NCBI GenBank assembly: GCA_035315125.1 | Contig: DATFYI010000036.1 | Coordinates: 1-6,467 of the forward strand | Direction: 5' to 3' | Length of the DNA stretch: 6,467 nucleotides | Source of the DNA: DATFYI01 sp035315125 | GTDB taxonomy: Bacteria > Chloroflexota > Anaerolineae > Anaerolineales > Anaerolineaceae | In this document: positions 1 to 5,564 of the stretch, one piece after another | How positions within the stretch are numbered: the stretch's first letter is position 1 | How the letters are laid out: each line of letters starts with the position of its first letter | Notes under the pieces: generated by a model | Told to the model about the DNA's origin: nothing | Seen by the model: the letters and a program-made list of their open reading frames with translations, nothing else | Databases searched by the model: none | Program-made: the position numbers and the translations under genes

Positions 1-1
1 A

Positions 2-646
2 CAAAACCAGCCGCCTGTTCGTTTCATACGATTACTGGTGATCGCTGCTATCGCTGCTGTCTTATTAGCGGCGGCAGGATTTGCTTTCGGGGCCAGCCAG
101 GAAACCCATGATTCTTTCTGCGCCTCCTGCCATACGCAACCGGAATCGACCTACGTGGGACGCTCTACTGCTGCCGCGCCGGTCGACATGGCTTCGTTCC
201 ACACTGGCCAGGCTACGCGCTGCATCGATTGCCATTCCGGGCAGGGTCTCACTGGCCGCATTCAAGCCGAGCTGCTTGGAGCAAAGAATGCCCTCAAGTG
301 GTATAGCGGTACAGCCATCCAACCGGCCCCTTTGACCGTTCCGATCACTGATGAAAACTGCCTCAAATGCCACCAGGCAGTCACCCAACAGGGGTATACT
401 CCCCAGCAACAAATTACCGTCCCGGGCGCCAGTTCAGGGGAAGGCGAGCGTGAAGGCCGGGCCAACCACTGGCACCAGTTCTTGTCCCGCTGGCAGGCTG
501 CCTCGCCAGCAGCCGGAACTTGCACAAGCTGCCACTCCGGGCATCTGACCGACGGCACGGCTCAAACGGGCTTTATGAATCCTCAAACAGTACAGGATAC
601 CTGCAATGCCTGCCACCAGGTTTTGAGACGCGAAGGCGGCGGCTAA
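2..646 (+). CDS. Membrane-anchored five-haem cytochrome c, NapC/NirT-like (5' partial)
   Basis: Probably a periplasm-facing multihaem cytochrome c that moves electrons between the membrane quinone pool and a partner. The frame is open to the left edge, with no stop before the GTG at 38. The twelve codons upstream of that GTG encode QNQPPVRFIRLL, a basic segment that belongs before the hydrophobic helix, so the true start is probably outside the window. Numbering from the GTG, a signal-anchor helix spans about residues 2-19. Five CxxCH haem-binding motifs follow: CASCH 28-32, CIDCH 62-66, CLKCH 108-112, CTSCH 162-166 and CNACH 189-193. The spacing of the first two, with an ASFHTG histidine (H55) between them, resembles the NapC/NirT N-terminal region; H144, H146 and H169 are other possible axial ligands. 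NapC/NirT proteins usually carry four haems, so this is a variant or only a relative. The next gene, 37 bases downstream, is a small membrane protein likely to be co-transcribed. Haem count is certain; the physiological partner is unknown. Confidence 0.88.
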   Translation, partial: QNQPPVRFIRLLVIAAIAAVLLAAAGFAFGASQETHDSFCASCHTQPESTYVGRSTAAAPVDMASFHTGQATRCIDCHSGQGLTGRIQAELLGAKNALKWYSGTAIQPAPLTVPITDENCLKCHQAVTQQGYTPQQQITVPGASSGEGEREGRANHWHQFLSRWQAASPAAGTCTSCHSGHLTDGTAQTGFMNPQTVQDTCNACHQVLRREGGG

Positions 647-683
647 ACTGTAATCAGGCCAGACCAAAGGCCGGGAAAAGAGC

Positions 684-1013
684 ATGGAAGAGCACCGCCA
701 GCATAGAAGTAAAATCAGGTTCTTAGATGTGCTGATCCTGGTGGGGTTGGTATATTCCGGCCTGCTGCACTTCCACTTTCATCTCACCGGCATACACCAG
801 CTGGATGATATCTTTGGAACCATACTTGGCATTTATGCCTGCGCTCATCCGGCTGCTAATTTGCTGGACGCCGCTTTATATCATCACAAGCTGTCAGCCC
901 AGGATACGAGCACAAGCTCGTACATCTACTGGTGGGGGCTGATCATCGCCGTATTGCTGGTTGGCTGGGTAACCATTGTTACAGGTTTGCTACAGTATTC
1001 CGCAGCCGGTTAG
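684..1013 (+). CDS. Small His-rich three-helix membrane protein next to the cytochrome
   Basis: A 109-residue protein of no family I can name. Three hydrophobic segments are visible at about residues 13-31, 43-65 and 82-104. Histidines cluster at the end of the first helix (H29, H31, H33, then H38) and recur in the second (H55, in ACAHPAANLLD) and just after it (H67, H68). Histidines placed in or next to helices are what b-type haem ligation or quinone-site proteins use, so a membrane subunit handing electrons to the upstream multihaem cytochrome is plausible, but this is inference from position and composition. The ATG at 684 follows the purine-rich stretch GGGAAAAG and lies 37 bases after the cytochrome stop, with no terminator visible between, supporting one operon. 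The gene ends 22 bases before the stop of the convergent Fe-S protein gene. Coding status is well supported by length, helix pattern and context; function is not. Confidence 0.72.
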   Translation: MEEHRQHRSKIRFLDVLILVGLVYSGLLHFHFHLTGIHQLDDIFGTILGIYACAHPAANLLDAALYHHKLSAQDTSTSSYIYWWGLIIAVLLVGWVTIVTGLLQYSAAG

Positions 1014-1035
1014 CTGATGTTTCGTTATTATTGAA

Positions 1036-2169
1036 TTATCGAGGAGCAATCAGGCGGTCGATGGTCGATTTAACCAGCGTTCCTGCCAGCCTTGCGGTGC
1101 TTAATATATCACGTGCCTGGCCCAACTGGAGATAATTGCTGACGGTATCCTTAGGAATAGCCGGTAGTTTGGGTTTTCGAACCAAACTCAGAGCTCCGCT
1201 CGGACAGGTGCTGACACACAATCCGCAGCCAATACAACGGTCTGCATTGAATTCGGCGCTGCCGGAGTTGCCCAGCGTGATAGCTTCCATCTGGCAGCGC
1301 TCGCTGCAAACCCCGCAACCTGAACACAGCTCAGGCTGATGTTGGGCAATGAAAGGATTGGCGACCAGGTCGGCCGGTTTTTCGTGCAGCTTCAGGTTGC
1401 TCAAGACCCCACAGCAACAACCGCAGCAGGCGCAAATAAAAATCGGGTCTTTTGAGTTGGACGGCTGCAGCACCAATCCAACCTGCTCGGCTAACTTGAG
1501 GATGCCCAGGGCTTCCTCTTTTGAGATCAGCCGGCCGCGCCCCATAAGAACGGTGTGTTTGGCGCCTTCATCGAAAGATAAACAGGTCTCCAATGGTTTG
1601 CCACAATCGTCACCTTTGATCTGGTGGCCCTGCCGGCAGATACAGTTGCGAACTGCAAAATTGTTGTGAGCGTTTAGAATTTCCTCGGCGCGCTCGTAAG
1701 GCATCACATCGGTTTGAATTGGGATGCTGACGCCAACCGGGATGGTGCGGATTTGCGGTACCCGGGTCCAGGGCCCCTGTTTGAAAAAGATTGGCAAATA
1801 TTCATCAACCAATTCCACCAACTCTTGATCCAAATGATCGACCTGTTCTTCCATAAAACCAACCACAAACTGGTTTACCGAATACCTGGTTGGACTACCC
1901 GGCCTGTGCTCTCCGGAGATCAGTCCTTTGCGTTCCATCTCATCTAACTTGCAAGCGACCGTTTCGAGCGGTTGATGAGCACGATAAGCCACCACATTCG
2001 GTCTTTCGGCGACCAGATGCAGATGTAAAAAGAGCTCGGCTTGTTCTGGAGTGAACAGTTTTTGTAAAATGCGCAGCTCCACACCGCTTTGGGTGGGCGG
2101 ATAACCCGCCGGCAGCTCGTTGAGGAATTTTGCCAGTCGTTCGTAAATGTTGGTCATATACGCTGCCAT
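1036..2169 (-). CDS. Winged-helix and 4Fe-4S ferredoxin-domain protein
   Basis: A 377-residue soluble iron-sulfur protein of a family I recall from anaerobic bacteria (Deltaproteobacteria and relatives), usually annotated only as 4Fe-4S binding protein; its reaction is not known to me. Residues about 30-100 look like a winged-helix region (LRILQKLFTPEQAEL, then a helix ending in EMERKGLIS and a basic wing). The middle holds a cysteine set, NCICRQGHQ (C176, C178) with C189 and C196, then a dense cluster CACCGCCCG at 246-254. Two classical [4Fe-4S] motifs follow: C282, C285, C288, C292 and C312, C315, C318, C322, the latter ending CP as in bacterial ferredoxins. No signal peptide or membrane helix is seen, so it is cytoplasmic. 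The ATG at 2169 is preferred over an in-frame ATG at 2157 because AAGAG lies 6 bases before it. Candidate roles are a redox-sensing regulator or an electron carrier; the sequence does not decide. It converges on the cytochrome operon. Confidence 0.9.
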   Translation of the reverse strand: MAAYMTNIYERLAKFLNELPAGYPPTQSGVELRILQKLFTPEQAELFLHLHLVAERPNVVAYRAHQPLETVACKLDEMERKGLISGEHRPGSPTRYSVNQFVVGFMEEQVDHLDQELVELVDEYLPIFFKQGPWTRVPQIRTIPVGVSIPIQTDVMPYERAEEILNAHNNFAVRNCICRQGHQIKGDDCGKPLETCLSFDEGAKHTVLMGRGRLISKEEALGILKLAEQVGLVLQPSNSKDPIFICACCGCCCGVLSNLKLHEKPADLVANPFIAQHQPELCSGCGVCSERCQMEAITLGNSGSAEFNADRCIGCGLCVSTCPSGALSLVRKPKLPAIPKDTVSNYLQLGQARDILSTARLAGTLVKSTIDRLIAPR

Positions 2170-2204
2170 TGCAAACTCTTTTGGGAGAAAGTTACTATGG
2201 ATCC

Positions 2205-2210
2205 ATTATA
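2205..2210 (-). promoter_or_regulatory. Candidate -10 box for the Fe-S protein gene
   Basis: Read on the minus strand this is a perfect TATAAT, which would start transcription near 2198 and give a leader of about 29 bases before the ATG at 2169. No good -35 hexamer is present at 16-18 bases upstream (AACGAA or similar), so an activator may be needed or the match may be chance. Confidence 0.4.
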
Positions 2211-2316
2211 CCTGTGCAAGCATGGCTTTCGTTGGATAAACCCTTAAAATGAAGAATTATCTTCCAGCTTGACCTCTTACAAATTGGCTGCCGGCCGGAG
2301 GTGACCTTTGCAGGAA

Positions 2317-2339
2317 CAATTTTGAACCTTTCAAAATTG
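2317..2339. repeat. Perfect 9-bp inverted repeat (possible operator or hairpin)
   Basis: CAATTTTGA at 2317-2325 and its exact reverse complement TCAAAATTG at 2331-2339 are separated by the five bases ACCTT. The element lies about 150 bases upstream of the Fe-S gene start and about 125 bases upstream of the acyltransferase start. There is no T-run on either side to make it an intrinsic terminator, so a dimeric regulator site is a reasonable guess. It does not match the FNR (TTGATNNNNATCAA) or Rex (TTGTGANNNNNNTCACAA) consensus. Confidence 0.5.
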
Positions 2340-2391
2340 ATAGTGCTCGTTAATTCCATTAAACTAGATAGAAATCCGCTATACAATCTAA

Positions 2392-2419
2392 TTGTCACAT
2401 TTTTATAGACCGCTAAATT
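2392..2419 (+). promoter_or_regulatory. Weak candidate promoter for the acyltransferase
   Basis: TTGTCA (2392-2397, five of six matches to the -35 consensus) and TAAATT (2414-2419, four of six) are spaced by 16 bases. Placement upstream of the gene at 2463 is reasonable, but AT-rich DNA yields such matches by chance. Confidence 0.22.
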
Positions 2420-2462
2420 TCGGAAGAAATAAATCATCATCAATAACTTGCCTGGCAACCGA

Positions 2463-3554
2463 ATGACAATCAGTGTATCCTCACAACCAAGAGGATCAAA
2501 GTCTGTAAAAACGGCGACGGGTTTTCACCTGGGCTACCGTCCTGCCCTGGACGGATTGCGCGGTTTGGCGGTGCTGGCGGTGCTGGCAGGTCATTTGAAA
2601 CTACCCTTCTCCCAGCGCGGCGCCATGGGGGTGGATATATTCTTTGCCTTGAGTGGGTTCTTGATTACGGTTTTACTAGTTGAAGAGTGGCAGCGAAACC
2701 ACTCTATCTGTTTAATTCATTTTTATAAACGCCGCCTGTTGCGGCTTTATCCGGCCCTGCTGCTGATGCTATTTCTGGTCAGCTTCATTACACCTGCACG
2801 TGAATATATTATCAGCTCTTTGTTTTATTTCACTAATTGGGTGATTGCATTAAAAATACGCCCGCTCAACCTGGAATTAGGTCATACCTGGACCCTGGCT
2901 ATCGAAGAACAGTACTACTTACTTTGGCCGCCATTTCTGTTGTACCTGTTGAAGCGTCTGCCTGTTCGAAAAGTATTGCTATTTCCACTGGCTCTTGCAG
3001 CGCTCTCGATAATATTACGGATAGTCAGTTGGAGCAGCATCCACGATTTTTGGCGATACAATGCCGGTACGGATATGCACAGTGATGGATTGCTGATGGG
3101 ATCGGCCTTTGGGCTGGCTGTCGCATCCGGATTGCTACCCAAAAGCAAGCAGTTCAGGAAAGGGCTGCAGATTGCCACGTTGGCGGCGATAGCGAGTATG
3201 CTGTACGTCTGCGTAATCGACCCCCAATCGGACGGCTTTTTTGCTTATTTCGGAGTCAGCGGGATGGCTGTAACGACCCTGCTGGTAATCAGCCAGGTGG
3301 TTATCTGCCCTTCCAAAACGCTAAAGCGGATTTTAGAGTTTTCACCCCTGGTAAAAATTGGAATGATTTCGTATGGTCTGTACCTGTGGCAGGTACCAAT
3401 TCTAAATCTGGTTAATTTGGACGTACTTGGATTGAACAGCACAACAAGTTTAATTGTAAAAGTCGTACTGATTTTCCTGATTACAATATTTTCCTACCGG
3501 TATGTCGAAAAACCTGTCCAGCGCTTGCGCCTAAAATTAGCAGCTTCCACTTAA
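2463..3554 (+). CDS. Membrane acyltransferase, Acyl_transf_3 / OafA-YrhL family
   Basis: An integral membrane O-acyltransferase that would move an acyl (often acetyl) group onto a cell-surface sugar such as O-antigen, exopolysaccharide or peptidoglycan; the substrate cannot be read from sequence. With the ATG at 2463 the protein is 363 residues; a TTG at 2448 would add five residues, and neither start has a clear ribosome site. Family hallmarks appear in order: RPALDGLRG at 26-34 followed by the conserved histidine H44, GVDIFFALSGFLIT at 56-69, the basic KRRLLRLYP at 89-97, TWTLAIEEQYYLLWP at 142-156 with paired glutamates, D209 in HSDGLLMG, SYGLYLWQ at 303-310 and YRYVEKP at 345-351. About ten membrane helices are expected. 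The C-terminal SGNH esterase domain found in longer OafA proteins is absent, so this is the short form. No polysaccharide genes adjoin it. It converges on the decayed EEP gene with a 15-base gap. Confidence 0.93.
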   Translation: MTISVSSQPRGSKSVKTATGFHLGYRPALDGLRGLAVLAVLAGHLKLPFSQRGAMGVDIFFALSGFLITVLLVEEWQRNHSICLIHFYKRRLLRLYPALLLMLFLVSFITPAREYIISSLFYFTNWVIALKIRPLNLELGHTWTLAIEEQYYLLWPPFLLYLLKRLPVRKVLLFPLALAALSIILRIVSWSSIHDFWRYNAGTDMHSDGLLMGSAFGLAVASGLLPKSKQFRKGLQIATLAAIASMLYVCVIDPQSDGFFAYFGVSGMAVTTLLVISQVVICPSKTLKRILEFSPLVKIGMISYGLYLWQVPILNLVNLDVLGLNSTTSLIVKVVLIFLITIFSYRYVEKPVQRLRLKLAAST

Positions 3555-3569
3555 CAACAGGGATGAAAT

Positions 3570-4279
3570 TCATGGCTGTATCTCAACCAGCAATGATGGG
3601 TGATCAGAATTTGGGGTATTTACATCTTGCCCCGAATTCACAGAGACATCCGGCGAGACAAACAAATGGTCAATCATCTGAGACATGTTCAGGCCTGGTG
3701 CAGGTGAAGAACCACTTTGCAGCCAGGTATCTTGCACGATCTGCAAAGTCGGCTTATATTGCACGCTGGATGGGCCAAAGTTAAAAACTCCCAGAGCAAT
3801 AACATTATGCTTATCCTGCAGGAGTTGCAATACCTGCCGCTGAACGAGCGGTCCGTCGTTACACATATGCGTCACCAGGATGGAATAACCCTGACCTTTC
3901 AGGCGGATGTGCGCCTTAACGGCAGCGATCTGCTCACCCTGGCTGTACATAAAGAAAGTAAACAGGCTTTCAATCGGGTATTTGGACAACAATGCAATTC
4001 CAAAGGTGCCGGTGACGGTGTGAGGGCATTAATAGCTAATCATTCTCAGACCTTGAGCGATGGTGCGTACCACATCGCCATTGTAGCCCGAAAAACGCAC
4101 CACGCCCGATTCCTCAAGGCCAACAATATCGGGCGCCAGGTTATGGATCCCGCCAACTGCCCCTCATAGTTGCGTGCGCCGTTTACAGAATAACCCTGCT
4201 GGATGTTGTAGGCCACCACCCGAAGAGGATCCCTGCTTGCGGGAGGGACTGGAGCGTGCTTATTGTTGTCCCCTGGCAT
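3570..4279 (-). pseudogene. Decayed endonuclease/exonuclease/phosphatase (EEP) family gene
   Basis: Remnant of a roughly 235-residue EEP-fold phosphodiesterase or nuclease. The first part (from ATG 4279) gives LRVVAYNIQQGY and ends in frame at QLAG. Homology then continues one frame over from about 4148 as IHNLAPDIVGLEES, with the usual metal-binding glutamate region, so one base has been lost near 4148-4151. That frame meets a TAA at 4029-4031 (after LRMISY) and resumes as CPHTVTGTFGIALLSKYPI. The last part carries VTHMCNDGP, QMIDHLFVSP and the closing SDHPSLLVEI, all typical EEP motifs. The usual GDFN motif reads GVFN (GTT at 3786-3788), a single-base change from GAT that removes a catalytic aspartate. 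An in-frame TAA lies just before ATG 4279 and no ribosome site is evident, so an upstream part, for example a membrane domain, may also have been lost. Three independent lesions make a live gene very unlikely unless the assembly is wrong. Confidence 0.85.
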
Positions 4280-4327
4280 CGATTAACCGAATTCAATTGG
4301 TTTGAAGAAGGATCAATTCACAAAACA

Positions 4328-4355
4328 TTGAAACATGAATGTTGTCCGGTATAAT
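4328..4355 (+). promoter_or_regulatory. Sigma-70-like promoter of the methyltransferase gene
   Basis: TTGAAA (4328-4333) and a perfect TATAAT (4350-4355) are separated by 16 bases and lie 25 bases upstream of the ATG at 4381. Transcription would begin near 4362, at or within the AAGGGGA ribosome site (4362-4368), so the leader would be very short. A 6-bp inverted repeat, AACATT (4324-4329) and AATGTT (4338-4343), covers the -35 box and could be an operator. Confidence 0.58.
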
Positions 4356-4380
4356 AAATTAAAGGGGACCATTTTCAGTC

Positions 4381-4995
4381 ATGACTGATTATTTCGACCA
4401 ACAAGCGGCCAACTGGGATTCGGATCCTGTTAAAATTGAACGCGCCCGGGCTGCCGCCCAGGCCATTCGGGACAATCTCTCACTGGCGCCCAATTGCACT
4501 GCCCTGGAATACGGCTGTGGCACCGGCCTGCTCAGTTTTGCTTTACAGCCTTATCTTGGGCAGATTACCCTGGCCGACAGCTCGAGCGGCATGTTGGCGG
4601 TACTGAACGAAAAAATCGCGGCTAGCGGCGTTCATAATATGTTTCCTATGAAGGTGGATTTCAGCACTGACCCGCTACCGCAGATAAAGTACCAACTGAT
4701 ATACACCCTGATGGTATTGCACCACATCCCGGACACAGACTGGATCCTACAGGATTTCTACACGCTGCTGGAGAGGCCCGGCGTTTTATGCGTCGCGGAT
4801 CTTGAAAAAGAAGATGGCTCTTTCCACGGTCGGGATTTTTCAGGGCATAAAGGCTTCGATCATGACGAGTTATCCCAAAAGGTGCTCAGTGCAGGTTTCC
4901 GCAAGGTTGAGTTCAAGCCCGTCTTCCAGATGCCCAAAACCATCGGCGAGGTCACAAAATATTTCCCACTCTTCTTGATGATCGCTGATAAATAG
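4381..4995 (+). CDS. Class I SAM-dependent methyltransferase
   Basis: A 204-residue cytosolic enzyme of the Rossmann-fold class that transfers a methyl group from S-adenosylmethionine; the acceptor is unknown. The N-terminus MTDYFDQQAANWD is the usual lead-in of small-molecule type methyltransferases. Motif I is LEYGCGTGLLS at about 42-52 (glycine loop binding SAM), D66 at the end of strand 2 in TLADSS is the ribose-binding acidic residue, and LHHIPD at 113-118 is motif IV with post-motif histidines. HGRDFSGHKGFDHDEL at about 149-164 followed by AGF is typical of this subfamily, and the chain ends FPLFLMIADK, so it looks complete. Length is normal. It has its own promoter and a GGGG-type ribosome site 13 bases before the ATG. 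Its last 126 bases are overlapped in antisense by the convergent DUF1059 reading frame. The neighbourhood gives no clue to the substrate. Confidence 0.92.
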   Translation: MTDYFDQQAANWDSDPVKIERARAAAQAIRDNLSLAPNCTALEYGCGTGLLSFALQPYLGQITLADSSSGMLAVLNEKIAASGVHNMFPMKVDFSTDPLPQIKYQLIYTLMVLHHIPDTDWILQDFYTLLERPGVLCVADLEKEDGSFHGRDFSGHKGFDHDELSQKVLSAGFRKVEFKPVFQMPKTIGEVTKYFPLFLMIADK

Positions 4996-5211
4996 GCACC
5001 GAGCAGGTTTACCTGCCGCTACCCGTGTGGAGCGCAGCAGAGCCTGTTTCATTTTTTCGATTTCTTCCGGCGATTGCAGGCTGTTAAAATCGGCCTTGTG
5101 ATTTTCCAAAACATGAGCGATAGCCAGCTGTGTGACCTCTTCAAGCGTTTGAGCCTTCGCCACAAACAAACAGTTTAAGCCCATATCCTTGCATGAATAT
5201 CTGATCAGCAT
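4870..5211 (-). CDS. DUF1059 family small protein with an antisense-overlapping C-terminal extension
   Basis: The first 60-odd residues match the small DUF1059 family, whose function is unknown. RYSCKDMGLNCLFVA at 4-18 supplies the two conserved cysteines C7 and C14; TLEEV follows, then a helix with H33 and H38. Members are usually about 60-90 residues. Here the frame runs to 113 because no stop appears after the domain, and residues 73-113 are read antisense to the end of the methyltransferase gene. That tail (LFISDHQEEW onward) shows nothing I recognise and is probably an extension after loss of the original stop, though it may be translated. The ATG at 5211 is firmly set by AGAGG six bases upstream. 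A perfect 13-bp inverted repeat begins directly upstream of that ribosome site, so translation or transcription may be controlled there. No partner gene is adjacent. Confidence 0.78.
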   Translation of the reverse strand: MLIRYSCKDMGLNCLFVAKAQTLEEVTQLAIAHVLENHKADFNSLQSPEEIEKMKQALLRSTRVAAGKPARCLFISDHQEEWEIFCDLADGFGHLEDGLELNLAETCTEHLLG

Positions 5212-5220
5212 CGTTTCCTC

Positions 5221-5266
5221 TTGGGTATTTCCAAGTTATCGATCCTCGCACGCTGGAAATACCCAA
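5221..5266. repeat. Perfect 13-bp inverted repeat before the DUF1059 ribosome site
   Basis: TTGGGTATTTCCA (5221-5233) and its exact reverse complement TGGAAATACCCAA (5254-5266) flank a 20-base spacer. In the DUF1059 transcript the second arm abuts the AGAGG ribosome site, leaving nine bases or so to the ATG, so a leader hairpin could affect initiation. As DNA it could instead be a two-half-site operator. No T-run follows on either strand, so an intrinsic terminator is unlikely. Confidence 0.7.
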
Positions 5267-5369
5267 CGGCGCAAGGCGAGTGTTATCTCGTCATTATTTC
5301 ATCGATAGTTTCTTCTTACTTCGAATTTGAACTTTTTACAAACACAAAACGATCCATTCACATTGGCCA

Positions 5370-5397
5370 TTGACATGCAGGGAAATCTCACTATGGT
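5370..5397 (+). promoter_or_regulatory. Candidate sigma-70-like promoter for the gene at 5565
   Basis: A perfect TTGACA (5370-5375) is followed after 16 bases by TATGGT (5392-5397, four of six matches). Transcription would start near 5404 and leave a leader of about 160 bases, long enough for leader regulation. A second -35-like TTGACT lies at 5473-5478 with a poorer TATCAG at 5494-5499, spaced 15 bases. Confidence 0.38.
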
Positions 5398-5552
5398 GTT
5401 TTGTTCTAAAAAACATCTGATTGTTTTTGCAGGAAACAAAAGCATTTCGTTTTTTTTCGGGTACAATATTTCTTGACTCCCTGATTAGCCTCATATCAGG
5501 AAATTCTCAATTTCGAGATCATGATACGTACTAATCGCATATGCCAGTTGTA

Positions 5553-5558
5553 AAGGAG
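5553..5558 (+). promoter_or_regulatory. Ribosome binding site fixing the start at 5565
   Basis: AAGGAG sits six bases before the ATG at 5565. It lies downstream of the alternative ATG at 5541, which has no such site, so the shorter protein is preferred. Confidence 0.8.
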
Positions 5559-5564
5559 CAAGCC

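Larger units (their letters stand above)
2170..2462. other. Divergent intergenic region between the Fe-S gene and acyltransferase
   Basis: This stretch of 293 bases separates two divergently transcribed genes and is AT-rich, with no convincing gene. An 87-codon minus-strand open frame at 2195-2458 has no family features or ribosome site and is judged spurious. Visible elements are the minus-strand TATAAT at 2205-2210, a GGAGGTGA at 2297-2304 that precedes no credible start, a CCGGCCGG palindrome at 2291-2298, a perfect 9-bp inverted repeat at 2317-2339 and weak plus-strand promoter-like hexamers (TTGTCA 2392-2397 with TAAATT 2414-2419, or TACAAT 2382-2387 without a good -35). Confidence 0.6.
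5212..5564. other. Divergent intergenic region, 353 bases
   Basis: No gene is visible here. It separates the minus-strand DUF1059 gene from the plus-strand gene starting at 5565. It contains the 13-bp inverted repeat at 5221-5266, a 7-bp pair TATCGAT (5237-5243) and ATCGATA (5301-5307), a candidate plus-strand promoter at 5370-5397, T- and A-rich DNA with two small hairpin-capable stretches between 5397 and 5440, a run of T at 5450-5457, a 6-bp inverted repeat CCTGAT/ATCAGG at 5480-5500 and an ATCATGAT palindrome at 5518-5525. No RNA gene fold could be recognised by eye. Confidence 0.6.

Noticed and set aside
262..558. 98-codon minus-strand frame opposite the cytochrome
   Set aside because: It is a shadow of the haem-motif coding frame, with Trp/Cys content arising from complemented CxxCH codons.
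1014..1035. Bidirectional terminator between the convergent genes
   Set aside because: The 22 bases show no inverted repeat with a T-run.
1714..1947. Plus-strand open frames inside the Fe-S gene
   Set aside because: They are antisense shadows of a strongly conserved 377-residue protein and show no start signals.
2297..2304. Orphan GGAGGTGA ribosome-site-like motif
   Set aside because: The nearest downstream start-like codon (TTG at 2308) gives only five codons before a stop, so a leader peptide is not supported.
2195..2458. 87-codon minus-strand frame in the divergent region
   Set aside because: It has low-complexity AT-driven composition, no ribosome site and no domain, and it covers promoter-like elements.
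3717..4169. 150-codon plus-strand open frame across the EEP remnant
   Set aside because: It is antisense to the clear EEP homology, has no ribosome site or family features, and starts inside the pseudogene.
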